From NCBI RefSeq assembly GCF_014653155.1, contig NZ_BNAF01000006.1, positions 1 to 64,000 on the forward strand: a DNA stretch of 64,000 bases, in the 5' to 3' direction. Within the stretch, counting starts at the first letter, position 1. Every line of letters starts with the position of its first letter. The notes beneath the pieces were generated by a model. It had not been told where the DNA came from. It saw nothing but the letters and a program-made list of their open reading frames with translations, and did no database searches. A program made the position numbers and the translations under genes. Shown piece by piece: positions 57,746 to 64,000 of this stretch. The DNA comes from Sphingobacterium griseoflavum (GTDB taxonomy: Bacteria > Bacteroidota > Bacteroidia > Sphingobacteriales > Sphingobacteriaceae).

Positions 57746-57967
57746 ATGGTTTTGTTAAGGAAAGAAGATGGGAGTGTGATAGGGGTTGACAAAAATCTTA
57801 TATCAATGGTTCAACCAGGTGATAACGTTACAGAGGTTGATTTTTACGATGGCAGGATAATGACGGTTAAAGAAGATTGTGAAGTTGTTATCAAGGTAAT
57901 TAAAGGTTGTTTAGATCAGGAATTGACATTATTAATGGAGCCAATGAGGTATAAACGGACAAAGTAA
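57746..57967 (+). CDS. Small phage protein, FlbD/SwrD-like pattern
   Basis: 73 residues. Acidic, soluble. Pattern DGSVIGVDKNLISMV, a turn, then EVDFYDGRIMTVKED and VVIKVIKG resembles the small beta-rich FlbD/SwrD family (a strand, NxdLI, a strand with dG, VkE), but this is pattern similarity only. It sits between integrase and terminase and has its own operator-controlled promoter and a terminator, so it is expressed apart from both. Could be a regulator or an accessory protein. Function unknown. Confidence 0.65.
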   Translation: MVLLRKEDGSVIGVDKNLISMVQPGDNVTEVDFYDGRIMTVKEDCEVVIKVIKGCLDQELTLLMEPMRYKRTK

Positions 57968-58009
57968 TTTAATTTTCATAATTTAGGTTAATAATTGGTT
58001 AGTTAGTAG

Positions 58010-58050
58010 AAAGCTCCGTATCTCCCCGATGCGGGGCTTTTCTTTTTTTA
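58010..58050 (+). terminator. Terminator after the 73-codon gene
   Basis: AAAGCTCCG (58010-58018) pairs with CGGGGCTTT (58032-58040) with one G-U, then a T-rich run to 58049. A smaller CCCCG/CGGGG hairpin (58024-58036) competes with it. Confidence 0.75.
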
Positions 58051-58073
58051 AGCACCTAACTTTCCAAAATATA

Positions 58074-58127
58074 TTTGATAAGCTAAAATGTTTAGCTAGA
58101 TTTGTGAAAAAGTTTAGCAATTTTAGC
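58074..58127 (+). promoter_or_regulatory. Phage packaging-operon promoter with operator dyad, site B
   Basis: -33 TTTG at 58074-58077, -7 TAGATTTG at 58097-58104, 19-bp spacer. AGCTAAAATGTTTAGCT (58081-58097) fills the spacer. Two further TTTAGC half-sites at 58113-58118 and 58122-58127 lie in the leader, just before the terminase small-subunit ATG at 58130. Confidence 0.7.
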
Positions 58128-58129
58128 TT

Positions 58130-58651
58130 ATGGCATTGACAGATAAACAGCAAAGATTCGTAGATGAATACATGGTAGACCTAAACGCTACCCAAGCTGC
58201 TATTCGTGCCGGATATAGCCCAGATACCGCTAGGCAGATGGCTAGTGAGAACCTTTCAAAACCTGACATTCAAGAGGCGATCCAAATAAAGAAACAAAAG
58301 ATATCCGAAGCCACCGGGATCACTGCTGAGCGCGTCCTTGCTGAGTATGCAAAGATCGCATTCAGCGACGTTCGTAACGTGCTTACTGTCGATGGTGGAT
58401 TAAAGGATGCTAGCGAATGGGGTGATGATGCTGCAGGAGCGGTTGCTGCTGTTAAATCTTTCGAGGTCACTTCATCAGACGGGGAAAAGCTTGGTACCAA
58501 CCGAGAAGTGAAGATGTACGATAAACTTAGGGCTTTAGAGGCTATTGGTAAGCATATCGGGTTATTTGAGAAGGATAATAAGCAAAAGCAAGCCGAGGTT
58601 ATCAATCACATCAATCTTGGATCAGGCGTTAAACCACCGGAGGATGAATGA
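58130..58651 (+). CDS. Phage terminase small subunit
   Basis: 173 residues. Terminase_2-type: N-terminal helix-turn-helix with TDKQQRFVDEYMVDLNATQA and AIRAGYSPDTARQMASENL, then helical oligomerisation region (RVLAEYAKIAFSDVRNVLTV) and a short tail. Binds the phage pac/cos site and brings DNA to the large subunit. Its stop overlaps the large-subunit start by 4 nt (ATGA). Confidence 0.92.
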   Translation: MALTDKQQRFVDEYMVDLNATQAAIRAGYSPDTARQMASENLSKPDIQEAIQIKKQKISEATGITAERVLAEYAKIAFSDVRNVLTVDGGLKDASEWGDDAAGAVAAVKSFEVTSSDGEKLGTNREVKMYDKLRALEAIGKHIGLFEKDNKQKQAEVINHINLGSGVKPPEDE

Positions 58652-59961
58652 TAAAGCTACTTCCGAAACAAGAGCATGCGGTTTGGTATCTCAACGATGA
58701 TATAACAAACGAATTACTATACGGTGGCGCGGCCGGTGGAGGCAAATCTGCATTAGGGTGCATGTGGCTTATTGAGCAATGTCAAAAGTATGCCGGTTCT
58801 CGTTGGTTGATGGGCCGGTCGAAGCTTAAGACATTAAAAGAAACCACGCTAAACACGTTCTTTGATATATCTGCAAAATTAGGAGTCTCCGATCAGTTCA
58901 CGTATAACGAAAAGGATAGCGCAATATACTGGCATAATGGGAGTGAGATCATTTTAAAGGATCTTTTCCTGTATCCGTCGGATAAGAACTTTGATAGTCT
59001 TGGTTCCTTGGAGATCACCGGCGCATTCATCGATGAGTGTAACCAGATCGTGTACAAGGCTTGGCAGATAGTTAAGTCTCGTATCCGGTATAAGCTTAAC
59101 GAGTTTGGGTTGATGCCCAAAATGATGGGCAGCTGTAACCCTGCAAAGAATTGGGTGTACAGTAAGTTCTACCATCCGAGCCGCAAAAAGGAATTGCCAT
59201 CTAACCGAAAATTTATCCAAGCCCTCCCAACCGATAACCCCAATCTTCCTAAATCATACCTGCAGTCATTGCTTGAGCTGGATGAAAACAGTAAGCAACG
59301 TCTTTACTACGGTAATTGGGAATATGACGACGATCCAGCGTCGCTAATCGACTTTAAGAAGATAAACGACATATTCTCTAATAAGTTCGTGTTGGGCGGT
59401 GAGCGCTTTATCACAGCCGATATCGCGCGTTTTGGTCGAGATAAAACAGTTATCGGTGTTTGGGATAGTTTCCGGCTTATAAAGATCGTCGAGTTCGAAA
59501 AAAACAAGGTCACCGAAGCAGCTGCCAAGATTGAAGAATTGTGCGAATACTATCAAGTTCCCATGTCCAATGTGGTGGTTGATGATGACGGTGTAGGTGG
59601 TGGGGTAGTGGATATACTTGGATGCAATGGATTCGTGAATAATAGCCGGCCGCTGGATAATCCGGAAACCAAGGAGCCCGAAAACTACATGAACTTGAAA
59701 AGCCAAATGTATTATGCGCTGGCTAAGCTTGTCAATGATTCAGGATTGTACATAGATTGCGAGGATGGCGGTATTCGCGATATCATCATTCAAGAAATGG
59801 AGCAAATCAAGCAGCACAATATGGATAAGGATGGTAAAAAGCAGGTGCTGCCTAAAGATCTTGTTAAAGAGTTGCTAGGGCGATCTCCCGATTATGCAGA
59901 TATGATAATGATGCGGATGTGGTTTGAGTATAGGTTTAAATTTCAATTTTCAGTAGGATAA
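58648..59961 (+). CDS. Phage terminase large subunit
   Basis: 437 residues. ATPase domain with Walker A GGAAGGGKS (26-34) and Walker B ITGAFIDECNQ; C-terminal RNase H-like nuclease domain with acidic residues in FITADIARFGRDKTV, VVVDDDGVGGGVVD and SPDYADMIMMRMW. Packages DNA into the prohead. Coupled by ATGA to the small subunit; a 62-codon gene starts 2 nt after its stop. Confidence 0.95.
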   Translation: MIKLLPKQEHAVWYLNDDITNELLYGGAAGGGKSALGCMWLIEQCQKYAGSRWLMGRSKLKTLKETTLNTFFDISAKLGVSDQFTYNEKDSAIYWHNGSEIILKDLFLYPSDKNFDSLGSLEITGAFIDECNQIVYKAWQIVKSRIRYKLNEFGLMPKMMGSCNPAKNWVYSKFYHPSRKKELPSNRKFIQALPTDNPNLPKSYLQSLLELDENSKQRLYYGNWEYDDDPASLIDFKKINDIFSNKFVLGGERFITADIARFGRDKTVIGVWDSFRLIKIVEFEKNKVTEAAAKIEELCEYYQVPMSNVVVDDDGVGGGVVDILGCNGFVNNSRPLDNPETKEPENYMNLKSQMYYALAKLVNDSGLYIDCEDGGIRDIIIQEMEQIKQHNMDKDGKKQVLPKDLVKELLGRSPDYADMIMMRMWFEYRFKFQFSVG

Positions 59962-59962
59962 T

Positions 59963-60151
59963 ATGAATAAGGATTTATTAATAGTTTTTGCAATCAGGTT
60001 TGTCGCGGTATTGATCTGCGTTTACCTGATTTTATCCTTTGTGCTGGCCTCGTTTAGCATTTTGGATTGGGGCATATGGGGGCGATTGTCTGCTGTAGTT
60101 CTAACATCATCAATTATGGTACTATTTCACAAAATAATAGACAATGGCTAA
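59963..60151 (+). CDS. Two-helix small membrane protein, phage
   Basis: 62 residues, two predicted TM helices (LLIVFAIRFVAVLICVYLIL, and LSAVVLTSSIMVLFH), one short loop. Starts 2 nt after the terminase stop and overlaps the portal gene start by 8 nt, so it is really translated. A membrane protein between terminase and portal is unusual; role unknown. Confidence 0.7.
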   Translation: MNKDLLIVFAIRFVAVLICVYLILSFVLASFSILDWGIWGRLSAVVLTSSIMVLFHKIIDNG

Positions 60152-61514
60152 TTACATCACCAAGGCATTAGGATTGGCTCTAAGAACCGAGAAACGCCAC
60201 GTAGACAATGTTCTTAACACGATCCTATACAGTAACCTAGTAGGGTTTAATAACGTTGTGTTCTACAACTACACGTGCGCCGACTACATCGTCAAGGGAT
60301 ACAAAGAAAGCCCAGAGATTTATACCATCGTCAACAAGATTGTGCGTAAGGCTTCGGTTGCTCCTGTTTACCTGTATGAAGAAAAACCCGACCAAAAGGC
60401 CGCTCCATACCGGAACAGCAAGAAGTCTCGTGATAAAATGGAGATCAAAAAGCACAAGATCTACGTTACTAAGGCTCTTGAGTTCGTCGATGGCGAAAAC
60501 GATCTACAGAAACTACTTGACCAACCTAACAGCAAGCAAACATGGAGAGAACTGACCGAAATGGCGCGACTGTTCTATAATACCCAAGGTGAGACATTCT
60601 TTTACCGTGATACGCCTTTAGATAGCGATATAGCGATGCATTTGTATTGTGCCCCGGCCAACCTTATGATGCCGGTGTATGGTGGTGGAGACGTAAACGA
60701 GCCTATTGTGGGCTGGCAATTGAATCTACTAAACGGGAACACGCTTACACTTGATGCAAAGGACGTTCTCCAGATCAAGATGGCGAACCCTGAATACAAC
60801 TCAATGGGTAGCCAAGACCGCGGAATGTCGCCTATTCAAGTTGGGCAACGGCACCTACAGCTGAATGAAGCTGCTTTAAAGTCGTGGATAAACAGCGAGG
60901 AAAACGAAGGTGCCAAGGGATTGATAAGTCCGAACCATCCGGATCCTAAGCTTTGGCTTAATCCCGAGCAAAGGCTAGAGGTTGCTAAATCAGTGGAAGA
61001 TAAGATACACGGCACCGAGAACAAGAATAAAGTCGTTGTTTCAGGAATGCCGCTCCAGTACACAAGCATGGCCTTAAGCCCTGCTGCGCTCGGTACACTC
61101 GAAGCATTGAAATTCACAGGATACAAGCTGCCTTGGCTATGGGGCATAAACCCTGTGTTGTTCAGCGAAAATCCCATCCAGCATAACCTTGAAGAAGCTA
61201 AACTATCTTTCGTTACTGATGTGGTCATTCCTTATCTGTCATTAGAGGAAGATGCACTCAATAGATGGCTTGTGAAGCCGTTCAGTGATCGAGATGGCCG
61301 TGACTACAAGATCGATTATGATGTATCGGTGTACGACGAGCTGAAGCTATCTACTGACGAGGTAGACGCGCTGCTTAAGGTATGTTCAATAAATGAGGTT
61401 CGAGTAATGCTAGGTTACGACGAGCGCGACGAAGAAATGGCAAATGAGATATTTATCGACCAGGGCAAGGTGCCGCTCAGTGATTATGGTATTCCGTTAG
61501 ATCTACAATCATGA
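60144..61514 (+). CDS. Phage portal protein (HK97 type)
   Basis: 456 residues. Portal family: YKESPEIYTIVNKIVRKAS, ETFFYRDTPL, SQDRGMSPIQVGQRHLQL, GLISPNHPDPKLWLNPEQR, GMPLQYTSMALSPAALG and WGINPVLFSENPIQHNLEEA. Forms the ring at the head vertex through which DNA passes. Overlaps the minor head gene by 4 nt (ATGA). Confidence 0.92.
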   Translation: MANYITKALGLALRTEKRHVDNVLNTILYSNLVGFNNVVFYNYTCADYIVKGYKESPEIYTIVNKIVRKASVAPVYLYEEKPDQKAAPYRNSKKSRDKMEIKKHKIYVTKALEFVDGENDLQKLLDQPNSKQTWRELTEMARLFYNTQGETFFYRDTPLDSDIAMHLYCAPANLMMPVYGGGDVNEPIVGWQLNLLNGNTLTLDAKDVLQIKMANPEYNSMGSQDRGMSPIQVGQRHLQLNEAALKSWINSEENEGAKGLISPNHPDPKLWLNPEQRLEVAKSVEDKIHGTENKNKVVVSGMPLQYTSMALSPAALGTLEALKFTGYKLPWLWGINPVLFSENPIQHNLEEAKLSFVTDVVIPYLSLEEDALNRWLVKPFSDRDGRDYKIDYDVSVYDELKLSTDEVDALLKVCSINEVRVMLGYDERDEEMANEIFIDQGKVPLSDYGIPLDLQS

Positions 61515-62299
61515 CACCAAAACAAAAGCTACATCGCGCACGATTACAGGAAAACCGTAAGATACTCGCCTACGAGCGCCGATACACCAAGATCATCCTT
61601 ACGGCCCTAAATGAGCAGGTAAAGCAAGCCATCGATAGCCGTGGAAGCATGAGCGACCAGCCTATGTACGATGCGCTGGCCGGACTGTACCGCGTTGTAG
61701 CTTTTGATTTCGTTAAGCACCAATATAACTTGCTAGACAGGCGGCTGAAAACAAAGAACGTTTCTTTCTTCATCAACACATGGCGAACTTGGATAGAAGC
61801 ATACGTATTCACAGAGCTGGCAAAAAAGGTTGCGGATATCAACGAGACCACCCGAAACAAAGTACGAGAAGCCATAAGCATAGGCTTAGATCAAGGCTTG
61901 GAATGGGATAAAATAGCCAAGTTGATACAGGATAAAGTTGGAACATTGGGAAAATCATACAGGGCATTGATGATCGCTCGCACCGAGGTTTCCCAGGCCA
62001 TCAACATGGCAAAAACCAAAAGTAGCGACGATTGGGAGCAGGAGACCGGAGAACGGATGTATAAGATATGGATTCACCGATACGCCAACAGTCCGCGTGA
62101 CTGGCACCTTGCCCTAGATAACAACATTGCCATTCCAAAAGAGCAAGACTTCGAAGTTGTGAACCCTAAAACAGGCACAAGAGAAATGATGGCGTTTCCC
62201 CATTCCCCAAGGGCAAGCAGAGAGAACACAATCAACTGTTCATGCACTGTAATGTACATGTCGTACAGATTTGCTAAATATTTAGCAAATAATAGCTAA
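61511..62299 (+). CDS. Phage minor head / head-morphogenesis protein (gp7-like)
   Basis: 262 residues. Central motif of the SPP1 gp7/Mu F-like family: KLIQDKVGTLGKSYRALMIA, RTEVSQAINMAKTK, and the C-terminal NSPRDWHLALDN, then NTINCSCTVMYM with the Cys pair. Takes part in early prohead assembly. The last codons (FAKYLANN) are written inside a perfect 22-bp palindrome, part of operator array C. Coupled to portal by overlap. Confidence 0.88.
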   Translation: MTPKQKLHRARLQENRKILAYERRYTKIILTALNEQVKQAIDSRGSMSDQPMYDALAGLYRVVAFDFVKHQYNLLDRRLKTKNVSFFINTWRTWIEAYVFTELAKKVADINETTRNKVREAISIGLDQGLEWDKIAKLIQDKVGTLGKSYRALMIARTEVSQAINMAKTKSSDDWEQETGERMYKIWIHRYANSPRDWHLALDNNIAIPKEQDFEVVNPKTGTREMMAFPHSPRASRENTINCSCTVMYMSYRFAKYLANNS

Positions 62300-62362
62300 A
62301 AATATGCTAAAATAACTTGCAGGTATTGCTAAAAGTATTTAGCTTTGACTAAATTTGTTAGC
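62269..62362 (+). promoter_or_regulatory. Operator array and promoter of the protease-capsid operon, site C
   Basis: GCTAAA starts at 62273, 62295, 62306 and 62328 (steps 22, 11, 22 bp, all on one helix face); TTTAGC at 62281 and 62338. 62269-62290 is a perfect 22-bp palindrome. GCTAAAAGTATTTAGC (62328-62343) sits between TTG (62326-62328) and -7 TAAATTTG (62350-62357). A weaker ACTAAA...TTAGC dyad (62348-62362) overlaps the -7 box. Confidence 0.7.
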
Positions 62363-63052
62363 ATGGATGAATTAGTATATAAAAACGCACCTGTATCATT
62401 CAAAGATATGGACGATTCCACCGGATTTCTGGGTGGTTATGCTAACGTGTATAACGAAAAGGATTTATCGGGAGATATTAGTAATCCAACAAGTTTTGTT
62501 AAGACGGTTGCCGAGCGAAAGGCAAAGATTAAGGTCTACAAAAACCATGATAAAAACATTCTTGTAGGAGTTCCATCTGAGTTAAACGCTCAGGATCCTT
62601 ACGGCTTGTGGATGGGTGCTAAGATGATCATGAGTACTGAACATGGCCGTAACGCATACCATGAATCAAAGTTTCTTGTTGATAACGGGTTTGAAAGCGG
62701 CTTTTCAATAGGTGGAGTTATTAGGCGAAGAAACCCGAATCGTCGCCATGAGGTGATGGAGTACAAGCTTGATGAAATCTCTGTGCTCACTAAGGAGCAA
62801 GCTAATTCCGGATCAATGGTTTCCGTTATCAAATCAGTCCAAGAGATGGAAGAGGTTACTCAAGAATCTTTTTGGAAACTGATAACGAAAGCTTACGACA
62901 ATCACAATTTCAGTGATAATGTCCTCAAATCATTAGAATCATTTTTAAAACTGTCACTCGAAGAAGAGCCGGGCGATATCTCTATCGAAACCACTCAGAA
63001 ATCAGAGCCGACACAGATAATCAAATCTATTTATTCACAGTATTTACCATAG
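62363..63052 (+). CDS. Phage prohead protease (HK97 family)
   Basis: 229 residues from the ATG at 62363; a TTG-started frame from 62345 would begin upstream of the predicted transcript start. Core: DSTGFLGGYANVYNEKDLSGD, catalytic His62 in VYKNHDKN, and Ser115 in ESGFSIGG, family features of the U35/S78 class serine protease. Processes the scaffold region of the capsid protein during maturation. The -7 box ends 5 nt before the ATG, predicting a leaderless start. Confidence 0.9.
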   Translation: MDELVYKNAPVSFKDMDDSTGFLGGYANVYNEKDLSGDISNPTSFVKTVAERKAKIKVYKNHDKNILVGVPSELNAQDPYGLWMGAKMIMSTEHGRNAYHESKFLVDNGFESGFSIGGVIRRRNPNRRHEVMEYKLDEISVLTKEQANSGSMVSVIKSVQEMEEVTQESFWKLITKAYDNHNFSDNVLKSLESFLKLSLEEEPGDISIETTQKSEPTQIIKSIYSQYLP

Positions 63053-63054
63053 TC

Positions 63055-64000
63055 ATGGCAGAACAAACAGAAGAAGAAATCAAAAAAGCGGCTCAGGAAC
63101 ACGTAGAGACAATTGCGAAATCGGTTGCTGAAAAGACAGCTGAAGAAAAAGCAAATGAAGCCGTAGAGAAATCCGTAAAGGACAAGAACCTTATCAGCAA
63201 GGAAGATGCTGAAAAGTTGACCGAAGAAGCTGTAACAAAAGCTTTAAAAGATCGCGAGGGAGAAGATCAAAAGAAATTTGATACTCTTTCGGCTCAGGTC
63301 AAAAAAATGGCGCAAACATCAAAAGTCGAAGAAAAAGTGGAGAAATCGTTTAATGAATATTTAGCGGAGGCTATTACAGAAAATGCTGATGCTATCCGAG
63401 GATTTAAAAAAGGTAGCCCTGAGCTTAGCATTGTGTTAAAGGCAGTAGGTGATATGTCAATCGCCAACAACTTCCCGGGCGCTACTCCGTGGGTGCAAGA
63501 TGTTCGCACAGGCTTGATCGTTAACCCTTACAATCGAGTTTGGCTTTCCGATATCCTGCCTGGGGGATCGTCCTCTGGAAATTCAATCCTCTATCCAAAA
63601 GAGAATGGAGGCGAAGGTGCTCCAGGATTGTGGACTGACAAAAGTGTTGATAAGCCACAGTTCGACTATGACTTGTCAAGTCAGGCAGCATTTTTCAAAT
63701 GGATCGCCGGTTATGTTGTTGTTGAGCGCGAAATGCTTGATGATATCTCTTGGTTGCAATCTTATTTGCAAGCGAAAATGTTGATCTCCTACAAGACAGC
63801 AGAGAATAACTTCATCTTGAACGGATCTACTGATGCAAACCCTGTTACAGGTATGCTAGATGCCGCTACTTCATACAATGGAGCATTCACAACTGCTGTA
63901 GATCGTGTGATCGATGCAGGTTGGGGGCAAATTGTTGAGGAGACGCACGAGTTTTATCAGCCTACGCACACAATCCTTAATCCAAGATCTGCAGTTTCGT
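63055..64000 (+). CDS. Phage major capsid protein (HK97 fold), 3' end beyond window
   Basis: At least 315 codons, open at the right edge. Residues 1 to about 95 are a charged coiled coil (EEEIKKAAQEHVETIAKSV) acting as the scaffold delta domain that the protease removes; then ATPWVQDVRTGLIVNPYN, FFKWIAGYVVVEREML and ENNFILNGSTDANPVTGML, typical HK97-fold capsid. Starts 2 nt after the protease stop. Partial because of the window edge. Confidence 0.92.
   Translation, partial: MAEQTEEEIKKAAQEHVETIAKSVAEKTAEEKANEAVEKSVKDKNLISKEDAEKLTEEAVTKALKDREGEDQKKFDTLSAQVKKMAQTSKVEEKVEKSFNEYLAEAITENADAIRGFKKGSPELSIVLKAVGDMSIANNFPGATPWVQDVRTGLIVNPYNRVWLSDILPGGSSSGNSILYPKENGGEGAPGLWTDKSVDKPQFDYDLSSQAAFFKWIAGYVVVEREMLDDISWLQSYLQAKMLISYKTAENNFILNGSTDANPVTGMLDAATSYNGAFTTAVDRVIDAGWGQIVEETHEFYQPTHTILNPRSAVS

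Larger units (their letters stand above)
56270..64000 (+). mobile_element. Left part of a tailed-phage prophage integrated at tRNA-Ser
   Basis: From the 3' half of the tRNA to the window end, all genes point rightward and form integrase, a small gene, terminase, portal, minor head protein, prohead protease and capsid. The left attachment site should be inside the T-arm and acceptor part of the tRNA or just after it; the right copy lies outside the window, so the core cannot be fixed. Replication, tail, lysis and repressor genes are not in view. Confidence 0.9.

Overview
The window reads as a chromosomal segment of a Sphingobacteriaceae-type bacterium (Bacteroidota) that ends inside a prophage. 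Signs of the phylum are TAnnTTTG promoter boxes, weak or absent Shine-Dalgarno sequences, the ftsX-DUF3098-uppP-truB-ribF order, DUF5686 and DUF2807 proteins, a GH92 pair, and a Bacteroidota-style tyrosine integrase. All assignments come from reading the sequence; no database search was possible.

Layout of the chromosomal part. 1-4945 is a leftward gyrA operon followed by two secreted TPR proteins. 5316-10030 carries rightward amino-acid genes: serC and serA (serine), then an aspartokinase and lysA (lysine/diaminopimelate). 10208-12359 is a leftward two-component system, facing away from a rightward secreted glycan locus at 12641-18113 (GH92, a basic-secretory-protein type metallopeptidase, a second GH92). 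18184-20994 holds a small membrane protein and a NatAB-like ABC exporter. 21099-26176 is engB, a UbiA-type prenyltransferase, topA, a conserved hypothetical and cmk. 26219-29889 is the leftward envelope/translation operon. leuS follows, then a SatD-like regulator with a membrane partner behind a tandem-repeat array, two secreted proteins and a large DUF5686 outer-membrane protein. 38582-42550 is guaA, a lipoprotein and an rRNA methyltransferase. 42573-55992 is a mosaic of household genes (usp, NlpC/P60, TPR, DUF72, ychF, a beta-barrel protein, a polysaccharide deacetylase, accA, mscS, coaA, osmC, mgsA, an SpmA/SpmB fusion, patatin).

Prophage. A tRNA-Ser(GGA) at 56207-56294 is followed at once by a tyrosine integrase and then by a head and packaging module: terminase small and large subunits, a two-helix membrane protein, portal, minor head protein, HK97-type prohead protease, and a major capsid gene cut by the window end. 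No lysogeny repressor or replication gene is visible; these presumably lie beyond the window.

Most interesting signals. (1) Three phage promoters (before 57746, 58130 and 62363) share one design: a GCTAAA-N3/4-TTTAGC dyad sits exactly between a TTG/TTTG -33 box and a TAnnTTTG -7 box, with extra half-sites phased at 11 and 22 bp and one perfect 22-bp palindrome inside the coding end of the minor head gene. This looks like a repressor regulon whose repressor is not in view. (2) A SatD-like protein with cyclase-fold-like motifs and a helix-turn-helix is preceded by four direct repeats of exactly 28 bp. (3) The two GH92 enzymes differ at the likely general-acid position (Gln against Glu), suggesting a phosphomannan-uncapping and mannosidase pair. 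(4) Several genes (engB, guaA, prohead protease) have a -7 box ending only 3-5 nt before the ATG, predicting leaderless mRNAs.
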